Source: Chitinophagaceae bacterium (lineage in GTDB: Bacteria; Bacteroidota; Bacteroidia; Chitinophagales; Chitinophagaceae). Taken from it: a stretch of DNA of 64,000 bases. Positions 17,652 to 26,341 of this stretch are shown here, one piece after another. Positions within the stretch are counted from its first letter, which is position 1; every line of letters starts with the position of its first letter. The stretch lies in contig JADKKJ010000001.1 in NCBI GenBank assembly GCA_016720565.1, positions 434,001 to 498,000 on the forward strand, written 5' to 3'. The notes under the pieces were generated by a model. The model had not been told where the DNA came from, searched no databases, and saw nothing but the letters and a program-made list of their open reading frames with translations. Made by a program: the position numbers and the translations under genes.

Positions 17652-17684
17652 AGCTGGCGGCTTTCAGCTGGTGGCTAGAAGCTT
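17652..17684 (+). repeat. Heptamer array between pntAA and pntAB
   Basis: Units AGCTGGC, GGCTTTC, AGCTGGT, GGCTAGA, AGCTT (7-base period, RGCT head). Related to the array at 14244. Confidence 0.65.
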
Positions 17685-17690
17685 AAAAAT

Positions 17691-18005
17691 ATGGAATCAT
17701 TCTTCAATTGGATAACCGTCAATCAGCAGATCATTTACATAGTGATCCTGATGATATTCGTGGGGATCGAAGTGATCGGGCATGTGCCCAGCGTATTGCA
17801 CACCCCGTTGATGAGTGGCGCGAATGCCATTCATGGTGTGGTGATCATCGGTGCTATCATAGTAATGGGTAAAGCGGAAGGGGATAATTACCTGGCGCTT
17901 GGCCTGGGTTTCCTGGCCGTAGTACTGGGTACGCTGAATGTAGTGGGTGGATTTGTTGTAACCGATCGCATGCTTGAGATGTTTCGCAAAAAGAAAAAAC
18001 AATAA
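17691..18005 (+). CDS. pntAB: NAD(P) transhydrogenase subunit alpha, part 2
   Basis: 104 residues with three or four transmembrane helices. It corresponds to the membrane part (domain II) of the alpha chain. Recognisable blocks are IEVIGHVPSVLHTPLMSGANAIHG and LGFLAVVLGTLNVVGGFVVTDRMLEMF, which are highly conserved in PntAB. Together with pntAA and pntB it forms the proton-driven enzyme that reduces NADP+ with NADH. It lies 72 bases after pntAA, across two short repeat arrays, and 15 bases before pntB. Confidence 0.96.
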   Translation: MESFFNWITVNQQIIYIVILMIFVGIEVIGHVPSVLHTPLMSGANAIHGVVIIGAIIVMGKAEGDNYLALGLGFLAVVLGTLNVVGGFVVTDRMLEMFRKKKKQ

Positions 18006-18020
18006 CGAACTGCCATTATC

Positions 18021-19421
18021 ATGGAACTGAATATACTGACCGTTTGCTATCTCATTGCCTCCGTTACTTTTATTCTTGGATTAAAGATGCTGTCGAATCC
18101 TGCCAGTGCCCGTACAGGTAACCTGGTAGCCGCTGCCGGAATGACCATTGCGATCGCAGGAACCATATTCTTATATGAGGAAGATGGACAAAGACTCCAT
18201 AATTATGCCTGGATATTTTCGGGTATTGCCATTGGGGGTATTGTAGGAACCTTTGCCGCCAAAAAAGTGAAGATGACCGCCATGCCTGAAATGGTGAGCA
18301 TGTTCAATGGAATGGGAGGCGCCTGTGCGGCCCTTATTTCATTGATAGAATTTGGGCATATACATGACATGAGTGCTGAACCTACAGGTAAACTCTTTAT
18401 CATATTCGCCGGACTTATCATTGGATCTGTTTCATTCGCAGGTAGTATGGTGGCCTGGGGAAAGCTGAATGGTTCTGTAAAAGACCACTCATTCAATGGG
18501 CAGCATATCGTAAACCTCCTGTTATTCTTTGCTTCTGTAGCAGTGGCTGCCTGGATAACGATCGCACTGCCGGCTAATGCGCACATGATGGTATATGCTG
18601 TTCTTGCGCTGGCGCTTCTTTATGGCGTGTTTTTCGTATTGCCTATCGGTGGAGCAGATATGCCGGTGGTGATCTCCCTGTTAAACTCTTTTACCGGGGT
18701 AGCTGCCGCATTTGGTGGTTTTCTTTATGATAATAAAGTAATGCTTACCGGTGGTATCCTGGTAGGTGCTGCCGGTACACTGCTTACAATCCTGATGTGT
18801 AAAGCCATGAACCGTTCGCTGGCCAATGTATTGATCGGTTCTTTTGGTGGTGGTGCAACGGCCACCGCAGGTGGAGCAAAAGCCCAGGGATCCGTTCGGG
18901 AAATATCATTAAGCGATGCTTCCGTATTGATGAGCTATGCCCACCGTGTTTATATTGTTCCAGGCTATGGTCTGGCTGTTGCCCAGGCCCAGCACGTATG
19001 CCATGAACTGGAGAAATTACTGGAGAGCAAAGGGGTGGAAGTGAAATACGCGATACACCCGGTGGCGGGTCGTATGCCAGGCCATATGAATGTGTTGCTT
19101 GCGGAAGCGGATGTTCCCTATGAGAAACTGATGGAAATGGAACAGGCCAACGATGAGTTTCCCAATACAGATGTGGTGCTGATCCTTGGTGCCAATGATG
19201 TAGTCAATCCCGCTGCCAAAACTGATCCTTCTTCACCCATATATGGAATGCCGATACTTGATGTGGAACTGGCAAAAAATGTGATAGTGAATAAACGGTC
19301 GATGAAGCCTGGTTATGCTGGTATTGAAAATGAATTATTCTTCAGCAAAAAAACATCCATGCTTTTCGGAGACGCGAAAAAAGTTCTGCAGGACCTGGTC
19401 AGCGAGATCAAGAATCTCTGA
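18021..19421 (+). CDS. pntB: NAD(P) transhydrogenase subunit beta
   Basis: 466 residues: about 9 transmembrane helices (1-260) followed by the NADP(H)-binding domain III (about 285-466). Domain III shows VPGYGLAVAQAQH, HPVAGRMPGHMNVLLAEADVPY, LGANDVVNPAAKTDPSSPIYGMP and KRSMKPGYAG, all hallmark motifs. The protein couples inward proton flow to hydride transfer. It is the final gene of the pnt operon; the methyltransferase gene begins 18 bases later. Confidence 0.97.
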   Translation: MELNILTVCYLIASVTFILGLKMLSNPASARTGNLVAAAGMTIAIAGTIFLYEEDGQRLHNYAWIFSGIAIGGIVGTFAAKKVKMTAMPEMVSMFNGMGGACAALISLIEFGHIHDMSAEPTGKLFIIFAGLIIGSVSFAGSMVAWGKLNGSVKDHSFNGQHIVNLLLFFASVAVAAWITIALPANAHMMVYAVLALALLYGVFFVLPIGGADMPVVISLLNSFTGVAAAFGGFLYDNKVMLTGGILVGAAGTLLTILMCKAMNRSLANVLIGSFGGGATATAGGAKAQGSVREISLSDASVLMSYAHRVYIVPGYGLAVAQAQHVCHELEKLLESKGVEVKYAIHPVAGRMPGHMNVLLAEADVPYEKLMEMEQANDEFPNTDVVLILGANDVVNPAAKTDPSSPIYGMPILDVELAKNVIVNKRSMKPGYAGIENELFFSKKTSMLFGDAKKVLQDLVSEIKNL

Positions 19422-19439
19422 TCACAAAAGACCCGAATA

Positions 19440-20777
19440 TTGTATCTACCCCCTTTATTACTGGAATCTTTGCAGCATGCAAAAGGGTATGACCCTGATG
19501 CTTTTGTTTTCGTGCATGAACAACCTGCCTCCATCACTTCTGTTCGTATTAACCCGGCCAAGCCGATAGCCCTTCCATTTTCTTCTCTTAAGGTACCCTG
19601 GTCGGATACTGGCTTTTACCTGGAGCAACGACCTTCTTTTACATTTGATCCCTTATTCCATGCAGGCGCTTATTATGTGCAGGAGGCCAGTAGCATGTTC
19701 CTGGAGCAGGCCCTGAAACAAACCATGGATCTTAGCAAGGATATTCGTGTACTGGATCTATGCGCTGCACCCGGGGGCAAATCCACGCACCTTCAATCTT
19801 TGATCAGCGCTAAAAGTTTATTGGTAAGCAATGAAGTGATCAGGTCAAGAGTGAATATACTAGAGGACAACCTGGTGAAATGGGGAGGAGACAATGTAAT
19901 GGTCACTAATAATGATCCGCGTGATCTGTCGCGCCTGCCCCGGTTCTTCGATGTAATTGTGATTGATGCACCCTGCAGTGGAAGCGGATTGTTCAGAAGA
20001 GAACCGGAAGCCATCCGGGAATGGAGTGAACATAATGTGGCGCTTTGTTCGCAGAGACAGCAACGTATTGTTTCTGATATATGGACCTCGCTTAAGCCAG
20101 GTGGAGTGCTGATCTATTCTACCTGCTCTTATTCTGTTCAGGAAGACGAGGATAATCATGACTGGATCCTTAATACGCTGGATGCAGATCCTCAGCCCCT
20201 GAAATTGGCAGCGGATTGGGGGATCACAGATACCGGCAAAGGCTATCGATTCTGGCCTGATAAATTAAAAGGAGAAGGGTTTTACCTGGCAGTATTCAGA
20301 AAGAAAAATGAGGAGTCTGTGAAAATGCCCAGGGTAAAAAGAAAACCTGTTGTGATGGCTGAAAAGGACCTTCCTGTTTTAAACAAGTGGATGAAAACAG
20401 CGGGTTATACATTCATACAGCATGAGAATACAGTATACGCCTGGCCTGCTGACCTGGTCTATGATATGAGCCTGGTGCTGCAGGAATTAAGGACAACCTA
20501 TTCCGGCGTGATGGCAGGCGAACTTATTCATGGCAAACTGGTACCAGCACATTCCCTTGCCATGAGCAAAATAATATCACCGGGTGTAGAAAAAATTGAA
20601 CTTGACAGGGAGATGGCTATACGTTACCTGCAGCGAAAAGACCTGGTGATCGAAACTGGCCAAACCGGGTGGAAACTGGCCAGTTTTGAAGGACATTCAC
20701 TGGGATGGATGAATGTGTTGAAGAACAGGATCAATAATTATTACCCCGGCCCCCTTCGCATTCGAAAGGAACTGTAG
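19440..20777 (+). CDS. RNA m5C methyltransferase (RsmF/NOL1-NOP2-Sun family)
   Basis: 445 residues. The SAM site is LDLCAAPGGKSTHL, and the two family cysteines are Cys179 in DAPCSGSG and Cys229 in STCSYS. The C-terminal ~150 residues carry the RsmF-type extension (MVLELIHGKLVPAHSLAMS-like and a terminal PUA-like region). It methylates cytosine C5 in rRNA or tRNA. The N-terminus that resembles the family (YLPPLLLESLQHAKGYD) begins at a TTG at 19440, and I see no in-frame ATG that would do. It follows pntB by 18 bases and may be read through from the pnt operon. Confidence 0.9.
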   Translation: MYLPPLLLESLQHAKGYDPDAFVFVHEQPASITSVRINPAKPIALPFSSLKVPWSDTGFYLEQRPSFTFDPLFHAGAYYVQEASSMFLEQALKQTMDLSKDIRVLDLCAAPGGKSTHLQSLISAKSLLVSNEVIRSRVNILEDNLVKWGGDNVMVTNNDPRDLSRLPRFFDVIVIDAPCSGSGLFRREPEAIREWSEHNVALCSQRQQRIVSDIWTSLKPGGVLIYSTCSYSVQEDEDNHDWILNTLDADPQPLKLAADWGITDTGKGYRFWPDKLKGEGFYLAVFRKKNEESVKMPRVKRKPVVMAEKDLPVLNKWMKTAGYTFIQHENTVYAWPADLVYDMSLVLQELRTTYSGVMAGELIHGKLVPAHSLAMSKIISPGVEKIELDREMAIRYLQRKDLVIETGQTGWKLASFEGHSLGWMNVLKNRINNYYPGPLRIRKEL

Positions 20778-20817
20778 TCCGGAAAATTTCTTCATCTTTG
20801 TAGCCCAACCTTAATTT

Positions 20818-21765
20818 ATGAGAAGATCGTTCCTTTTCCTGTTTCTTACCATTCTGGCCCTGCCTGTACTGGCGCAGAAAGCCGATCTATACCTGAAAAG
20901 ATCAGGTAAGGAATTTTTCCTGGAACATAAAGTGGTGGCCAAAGAAAGCTTTTTCTCGGTAGGAAGATTATACAATGTTCATCCAAGGCACCTGGCTACT
21001 TATAATAAACTGGATTATAATAAGGGGTTGTTTCTTGACAAGACCATCCGCATCCCGCTAAGCGATACTAATTTTTCACAGCAGGCCATAAAAGGCACTC
21101 CCTTATTTTATAAGGTTACAGATAAAGATGACTGGGCCAGTATTTCCCGGTCTTTCAATGTATCTGTTGTTAAATTAAAAAGCTGGAATGATGGTTCTTT
21201 GAAAAAAGGCCAGAAACTTATAGTAGGATTATTACTGAGTCCTGAATTCACCGCAAAGACATTTACAGGGAAGGAAGAAAAAGCGGTGGCCAAGGAAGAA
21301 GAGAAAAAAGACAAAGAAGCAGTGAAAGAGGAGAAAAAAGAACTGGTAGCAGAAGAGAAAAAAGCAGATGAGAAAAAAACCGAGAAAGAATTTGAAGTGA
21401 AGACCGTGGTGGAAGAAAAAAAGCCGGTGGATAATAATTACCAGCCGGGATATTTTTTCGCATCCTTTGATCAACAGGTTAAGACCGAACCGGTAAAAAG
21501 GGAGGAGACACTTACCTGCGGTATTTTTAAAACTTCCAGTGGCTGGCAGGATGCAAAATATTACCTGCTAATGGATGGTGTAAATCCAGGTACCATTGTT
21601 AAACTTGTAAACCCGGCAAACAATCGTACCATCTATGCAAAAGTATTGGGTGAAATGAGTGGCATCCGGTTAAATGATGGATTCAATATCAGGATCTCCA
21701 ATGCGGCGGCCTCGGCACTTGGACTTGCCGATGAAGATAAATTCATTCTGAAGGTTCATTATTGA
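20818..21765 (+). CDS. LysM-domain periplasmic/envelope protein with K/E-rich linker and C-terminal barrel-like domain
   Basis: 315 residues. Signal peptide about 1-20 (ALPVLAQ). Two LysM-like modules follow: one around residues 36-82 (SFFSVGRLYNVHPRHLATYN) and a degenerate one around 96-142 (DDWASISRSFNVSVVKLKSWN). Residues ~145-205 are almost only Lys, Glu, Ala, Val and Asp, forming a long polar spacer. The last ~85 residues (PGTIVKLVNPANNRTIYAKVLG, RISNAAASALGL) resemble a double-psi beta-barrel of the RlpA type. It probably binds peptidoglycan, but this is inference. A one-mismatch promoter box (CATCTTTG) lies upstream. The 3' end overlaps fmt by 23 bases on opposite strands. Confidence 0.82.
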   Translation: MRRSFLFLFLTILALPVLAQKADLYLKRSGKEFFLEHKVVAKESFFSVGRLYNVHPRHLATYNKLDYNKGLFLDKTIRIPLSDTNFSQQAIKGTPLFYKVTDKDDWASISRSFNVSVVKLKSWNDGSLKKGQKLIVGLLLSPEFTAKTFTGKEEKAVAKEEEKKDKEAVKEEKKELVAEEKKADEKKTEKEFEVKTVVEEKKPVDNNYQPGYFFASFDQQVKTEPVKREETLTCGIFKTSSGWQDAKYYLLMDGVNPGTIVKLVNPANNRTIYAKVLGEMSGIRLNDGFNIRISNAAASALGLADEDKFILKVHY

Positions 21766-22702
21766 ATCGATATCCCCTCAGGAATTCTGTGATCTCCATT
21801 TTCTTTTTCCCTTCCATTTGTATTTCCAATAAATGGATATAGCCGTTATTGCAGGCATATTTCAAAAAAGTTTTTCCATCTGTGGTCAGGTCGCCTTCTG
21901 TATGGCTTGGGAAGATCGATTCTTTTTTAGTGCGGTAAACTTTCAGCATTTTCTCGTTGAGCGTTGTAAATGCTCCGGGGAAGGGGCTTAATCCCCTTAC
22001 CAGGTCATGCACCTGCTCAATGGTCTGGCTCCAGTTAATACGGCAGGTCTCTGTAGTTATTTTTGGGGCATGCCGTATGATTGTACCCGGATGGTGCTGG
22101 CTTCCTACCAATTTTTCCTGTGGTAAAGGGATCAGTGATCCATCCAGCATTCCTTTTACGGAGGCTACCAATAACCGGGCACCGATCTTCATCATGCGAT
22201 CATGTACTTCCCCGGCGGTCTCATTTTCGCCAATAGCAAATGATTCCTGCATTAAAATATCCCCGGTATCGATCTCCTGTTTGAGCCGGAAGGTGGTGAC
22301 CCCGGTCACTTTTTCGCCATTGATTATGGCCCAGTTGATAGGGGCGGCACCGCGATACTGGGGCAGTAAGGAACCATGCAGGTTGATGGTTCCTAAAGCG
22401 GGCATATTCCATACCATTTCCGGAAGCATTCGGAATGCTACCACGATCTGCAGATCCGCTTTTAATTCGCGGAGTTCGTCTAAAAACCCCAGGTCCTTAA
22501 GTTTTACCGGTTGAAGCAATTTCAACCCTTTTCCTACCGCATATTTTTTTACTGCACTCTCCGTTAGTTTCATACCCCGGCCTGCAGGCTTATCCGGGGC
22601 GGTCACTACGGCCACAATATCATAGCCCGCATCAACCAGGGCCTCAAGAGAAGCCACGGCGAACTCCGGTGTGCCCATAAAGATGATACGAGGTGAATTC
22701 AT
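21743..22702 (-). CDS. fmt: Methionyl-tRNA formyltransferase
   Basis: 319 residues. The N-terminal formyltransferase fold has IIFMGTPEFAVASLEAL and the invariant SLLPQYRGAAPINWAI motif. GVTTFRLKQEIDTGDIL and the C-terminal OB-like domain (LVRGLSPFPGAFT) complete the family pattern. It formylates Met-tRNA for initiation using 10-formyltetrahydrofolate. Its promoter is divergent from that of the FKBP gene, and its -7 box ends only 4 bases before the ATG. Confidence 0.97.
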   Translation of the reverse strand: MNSPRIIFMGTPEFAVASLEALVDAGYDIVAVVTAPDKPAGRGMKLTESAVKKYAVGKGLKLLQPVKLKDLGFLDELRELKADLQIVVAFRMLPEMVWNMPALGTINLHGSLLPQYRGAAPINWAIINGEKVTGVTTFRLKQEIDTGDILMQESFAIGENETAGEVHDRMMKIGARLLVASVKGMLDGSLIPLPQEKLVGSQHHPGTIIRHAPKITTETCRINWSQTIEQVHDLVRGLSPFPGAFTTLNEKMLKVYRTKKESIFPSHTEGDLTTDGKTFLKYACNNGYIHLLEIQMEGKKKMEITEFLRGYRFNNEPSE

Positions 22703-22706
22703 GGGG

Positions 22707-22714
22707 CAAAGTTA
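22707..22714 (-). promoter_or_regulatory. -7 promoter element (TAACTTTG, minus strand) of fmt
   Basis: Exact TAnnTTTG on the minus strand, ending 4 bases before the fmt ATG (22702). A leaderless or near-leaderless transcript is predicted. Confidence 0.6.
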
Positions 22715-22759
22715 ATGGCATTATTTGTAGCACTGTCCTGCCATTTCCTTCATTTGGAC

Positions 22760-22767
22760 TAACTTTG
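22760..22767 (+). promoter_or_regulatory. -7 promoter element (TAACTTTG) of the FKBP gene
   Basis: Exact TAnnTTTG match ending 21 bases before ATG 22789. It is divergent from the identical box of fmt. Confidence 0.65.
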
Positions 22768-22788
22768 CCGTTCATTTAAACAACTATT

Positions 22789-23244
22789 ATGGCACAGGTA
22801 AAAAAAGGTGATAAAGTGAAAGTGCATTATCACGGAAAACTTACATCAGGAGAAACATTCGACAGTTCAGAAGGACGAGATCCCCTTGAATTTGAAGTGG
22901 GCAGCGGCCACGTTATAAAAGGATTTGATGATGGCGTTACCGGCATGGAGCCAGGCGAAAAGAAAACCATCAACATCCCTTTTCTTGAAGCATATGGGGC
23001 GCGTAACCCGGAAATGGTGATACAGGTGACCAAAGATAAATTCCCGGAGGATATGGAGATCGAATTAGGCTTGCCACTGATGATGAGCGACGGGCAGGGA
23101 CACCAGTTCCAGGTAACTATTGTAGAGATCCTGGAAGATTCAGTGATGCTGGATGCCAACCATCCGCTGGCTGGCAAAGACCTTATATTTGATCTTGAAT
23201 TGATGGAGATCACTGGTGGTACACCACTGATCATCATGCCCTGA
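22789..23244 (+). CDS. FKBP-type peptidyl-prolyl cis-trans isomerase (SlyD-like)
   Basis: 151 residues. The FKBP half-domains (VKVHYHGKLTSGETFDSS, PLEFEVGSGHVIKGFDDGV) flank an insert-in-flap region at about 70-125, so the architecture is that of SlyD. The metal-binding His-rich tail of E. coli SlyD is absent. It catalyses prolyl isomerisation and assists folding in the cytoplasm; no signal peptide is present. A strong terminator follows. Its nearest relatives would be annotated as FKBP-type isomerases, and the slyD symbol is not assured. Confidence 0.92.
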   Translation: MAQVKKGDKVKVHYHGKLTSGETFDSSEGRDPLEFEVGSGHVIKGFDDGVTGMEPGEKKTINIPFLEAYGARNPEMVIQVTKDKFPEDMEIELGLPLMMSDGQGHQFQVTIVEILEDSVMLDANHPLAGKDLIFDLELMEITGGTPLIIMP

Positions 23245-23272
23245 TCGAAAAATCAAATAAATCATTCTATAA

Positions 23273-23304
23273 AAAAGCCCATAGTGATTCACTATGGGCT
23301 TTTG
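23273..23304 (+). terminator. Bidirectional terminator between FKBP and the hypothetical membrane protein
   Basis: Perfect 14-bp stem from 23273 to 23303 (core GCCCATAGTG / CACTATGGGC) with a 3-base loop, flanked by A-runs and T-runs. It can serve both convergent genes. Confidence 0.88.
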
Positions 23305-23319
23305 ATTTTATTTCTTATT

Positions 23320-23886
23320 TCAGATAAAAGAGGAAGAACGCTTTGGCTGCTTTGGAAGCCACCAGCTCAGCCAGATGCCGCATAATGTCCATGCAGCCAG
23401 TGAATCGATCAGGTCTGCCTTGATCATATGCCAGGGCAACTGGTACCAGATATGGCCGGTATAAGGTCCCTGTAACCAGTAAGCGAGCCCCAGAGCAACA
23501 GAACCGCCAATGATACGAACACTGGCGGGTGCCCCGCCACGGGTAAGAAGATAGATCAGTACCACCACGAGGAAAATCGTGACCAGGAATCCCCTGATCA
23601 TGGGCATGGCCATGTCATTTGATAGGGAACTATGGTAAACTATTGTGGCCCATGGTTTGCCTGCATTTGCTTCCATTACTTTTTGCATTTCTGCGGGGTC
23701 GCTGGCATTGGGTATCATATAAGCACCATCCTCTTTCAGATTGGCACTCAGATTAGCAAGTATTTCCGTTTGTGCGGAACTGTACTTCATGTCATTGTTG
23801 TGTAATCCAAGAACGGTATGCGAGAGGGCCTGCCAACCGAAAACAAGGATAGCTCCGACCAGGGAGCCGATCAACCATTTTTTCAT
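23320..23886 (-). CDS. Hypothetical membrane protein
   Basis: 188 residues; I do not recognise a family with a known function. An N-terminal membrane anchor (LIGSLVGAILVFGWQALSH) is followed by about 70 soluble residues (AEMQKVMEANAGKPWA region), then three hydrophobic segments (MIRGFLVTIFLVVVLIYLL; VRIIGGSVALGLAYWLQG; LIDSLAAWTLCGIWLSWWL). The soluble loop would face the periplasm or the outside. It sits alone between terminators and pepT, with no clear TAnnTTTG box upstream. Confidence 0.75.
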   Translation of the reverse strand: MKKWLIGSLVGAILVFGWQALSHTVLGLHNNDMKYSSAQTEILANLSANLKEDGAYMIPNASDPAEMQKVMEANAGKPWATIVYHSSLSNDMAMPMIRGFLVTIFLVVVLIYLLTRGGAPASVRIIGGSVALGLAYWLQGPYTGHIWYQLPWHMIKADLIDSLAAWTLCGIWLSWWLPKQPKRSSSFI

Positions 23887-23985
23887 GATGTTAGTTTTGT
23901 TTAGGCATATAAGGTAGAAACTTTATTTGTTTTAACAAAAACCACTGCCGTTTAATCGTATATTCGATACCCCAAATTTCCGTTT

Positions 23986-25236
23986 ATGTTTGATAATTAC
24001 AATTTTACAGCGGCAGAGAGATTTATGAGATATGTGCAGATCGATACCCAAAGTGATCCGCAATCGAACAGTTTCCCCACTACCGAAAAGCAAAAAGACC
24101 TTTCCGCAATACTGGCAAAAGAATTAAAAGAAATGGGCCTTGCCGATGCCCATATGGATGAATGGGGCTATGTATATGCCACCATTCCGGCAACCACTAA
24201 AAAGAAAACACCGGTGATCTGTTTCTGCGCACATGTGGATACTGCTCCGGATTGCAGCGGCACCGATGTAAAGCCCATTCTTCATCGAAATTACCAGGGA
24301 CAGGACATCGTTTTGCCGGATGACAGCAGCCAGGTTCTCCGTATGAGTGAGTATCCCTACCTGGAAACGCAACTTGGAAATGATATTATCACAGCAAGTG
24401 GCAAAACATTGCTGGGTTCTGATGATAAAGCCGGCGTGGCAGAGATCATGGACCTGGCCAATTTTTTGGTCACTCACCCCGAGATCCCCCATGGGGAAGT
24501 AAAAATACTTTTCACCCCGGATGAAGAAGTGGGAAAAGGGACCGCAAAAGTGGACCTCAAAAAACTGGGGGCCGATTTTGGATTTACCCTGGATGGGGGT
24601 GATGCAGGCTCCCTTGAAGATGAGACGTTCAGCGCTGATGGGGTAACGGTAGTGATTCATGGTGTGATCGCTCACCCCGGATATGCAAAAGGTAAAATGA
24701 TCAATGCGATGAAAATAGCCGGGGAGATTCTAGCTTTCCTTCCAAAGGACCGGCTTTCGCCTGAATCTACCGATGGTAAAAGAGGTTTTATCCACCCCGT
24801 CAGGGTGGAAGGAATTGCGGAAAAATGCAGCATTGAATTCATCATTCGTGATTTTGATACCGAGGGCCTGAAGAAAAAAGAAGATTACCTGCGTACCCAG
24901 ATTGAAGAGAGGATCAGGACCTATCCTAAAGCCTCCTTTGAATTTCATGTGACCGAACAATACCGCAATATGAAGGAGGTCCTGGATCAGCATCCCCATA
25001 TAGTGGAATATGCCAGGCTGGCCATAGAAAGGGCTGGATTGAATTTAAAAATGGAAAGTATAAGAGGTGGCACAGACGGTAGCCGGCTTTCCTTTATGGG
25101 ACTTCCCTGCCCGAATCTTTTTGCAGGCGAGCAGGGCATTCATTCTAAACTGGAGCATATCAGCGTACAGGATATGAATAAGGCAGTGGAGACCATGGCG
25201 CACCTGCTTTGTATAGCTGAAGAAGACCAGAAGTAA
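23986..25236 (+). CDS. pepT: Peptidase T (tripeptide aminopeptidase)
   Basis: 416 residues of the M20B family. The dizinc site is laid out as HVDTAPD (first His and bridging Asp), GSDDKAG, TPDEEVGKG (catalytic Glu and zinc Glu) and LDGGDAG, with the distal His in the IRGGTDGSRLS/EQGIHS region. It releases N-terminal residues from tripeptides in the cytoplasm. The SPFH gene starts 37 bases downstream and may share the transcript. Confidence 0.95.
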   Translation: MFDNYNFTAAERFMRYVQIDTQSDPQSNSFPTTEKQKDLSAILAKELKEMGLADAHMDEWGYVYATIPATTKKKTPVICFCAHVDTAPDCSGTDVKPILHRNYQGQDIVLPDDSSQVLRMSEYPYLETQLGNDIITASGKTLLGSDDKAGVAEIMDLANFLVTHPEIPHGEVKILFTPDEEVGKGTAKVDLKKLGADFGFTLDGGDAGSLEDETFSADGVTVVIHGVIAHPGYAKGKMINAMKIAGEILAFLPKDRLSPESTDGKRGFIHPVRVEGIAEKCSIEFIIRDFDTEGLKKKEDYLRTQIEERIRTYPKASFEFHVTEQYRNMKEVLDQHPHIVEYARLAIERAGLNLKMESIRGGTDGSRLSFMGLPCPNLFAGEQGIHSKLEHISVQDMNKAVETMAHLLCIAEEDQK

Positions 25237-25273
25237 CAGGAACTTCGTACATTGTATAATAAAACAAATAATC

Positions 25274-26218
25274 ATGGACCTTTCTGTCTGGCTTACGCAA
25301 TACTGGTGGGTGATCATAGCCGCGATCATATTTTTTGGTTCTCTTTTCAGTATTAACCAGGGTTATATTGGTGTAATAACCATGTTTGGAAAATATCGCC
25401 GGGTAGCCCGACCAGGGTTGAATATGAAAGTTCCGATCCTGGAATCGGTCTATAAAAAAGTATCTATTCAAAACCGCAGTGTGGAACTGGAGTTTCAGGC
25501 CGTTACTTCCGACCAGGCCAATGTATACTTCAAAAGCATGCTGCTTTATTCTGTGCAGAATGCGGATGAAGAAACAATAAAGAAAGTAGCCTTTAAATTC
25601 TTTGCGGATAAGGACCTGATGCAGGCCCTGATCCGTACCATTGAAGGAAATATCCGTTCTTTTGTTGCCACCAAAAAGCAGGCAGAGATCCTTGCCCTGC
25701 GAAAGGAAATAGTGGAATATGTGAAGTTTGAGATAGACCAGCAGCTGGAGACCTGGGGTTACCATCTCCAGGACCTTCAGATCAACGATATCACTTTTGA
25801 TAAACTGATCCTTGATTCCATGAGCAGGGTGGTGGCCTCTAATAACCTTAAGGCCGCTGCCGAAAATGAGGGCCAGGCTTTATTGATCACAAAGACCAAG
25901 GCAGCAGAAGCAGAAGGTAATGCCATCAAGATATCGGCAGAAGCAGAGAAAGAAGCAGCCAGGTTAAGAGGACAGGGTGTAGCGCTTTTCCGCCAGGAGG
26001 TGGCAAAAGGTATGACGGAAGCTGCTGAGCAAATGAAACAGGCCAACCTGGATACGAATGTGATCCTTTTCAGCATGTGGACAGAAGCCATCAAGAATTT
26101 CGCTGAATATGGAAAAGGAAATGTGATCTTCCTGGATGGAAGTCCGGATGGAATGGAAATGACCATGAAACAGATCCAGGCGCTGATGGTTAAGCAGGCA
26201 GGGCAGAAGAGTAATTAG
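25274..26218 (+). CDS. SPFH/band-7 domain protein (stomatin/prohibitin-like)
   Basis: 314 residues. One N-terminal membrane helix (about 10-28) is followed by the band-7 fold (INQGYIGVITMFGKYRRVARPGLN through LQINDITFDKLI), then a long coiled coil rich in Ala/Glu/Lys (AAAENEGQALLITKTKAAEAEG to about residue 245). Such proteins oligomerise into rings or cages on the membrane and organise microdomains or proteases. No NfeD partner gene is adjacent, although one is common. The ExbB-like gene follows after a weak terminator. Confidence 0.9.
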   Translation: MDLSVWLTQYWWVIIAAIIFFGSLFSINQGYIGVITMFGKYRRVARPGLNMKVPILESVYKKVSIQNRSVELEFQAVTSDQANVYFKSMLLYSVQNADEETIKKVAFKFFADKDLMQALIRTIEGNIRSFVATKKQAEILALRKEIVEYVKFEIDQQLETWGYHLQDLQINDITFDKLILDSMSRVVASNNLKAAAENEGQALLITKTKAAEAEGNAIKISAEAEKEAARLRGQGVALFRQEVAKGMTEAAEQMKQANLDTNVILFSMWTEAIKNFAEYGKGNVIFLDGSPDGMEMTMKQIQALMVKQAGQKSN

Positions 26219-26252
26219 GAGACTCAAGTCGTTAAATAAATTAAAAATTAAT

Positions 26253-26280
26253 ATGCCACGTACAACGTGGCATTATTTTT
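26253..26280 (+). terminator. Weak terminator after the SPFH gene
   Basis: 8-bp stem ATGCCACG / CGTGGCAT with a TACAA loop, then TATTTTTCT. The stem is short and the T-run interrupted, so read-through into the ExbB gene is possible. Confidence 0.6.
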
Positions 26281-26341
26281 CTCGTTCTACTATCCATTGT
26301 TCTACAACCATTAGTAATTTTACCGCCAAACATAAAGATCT

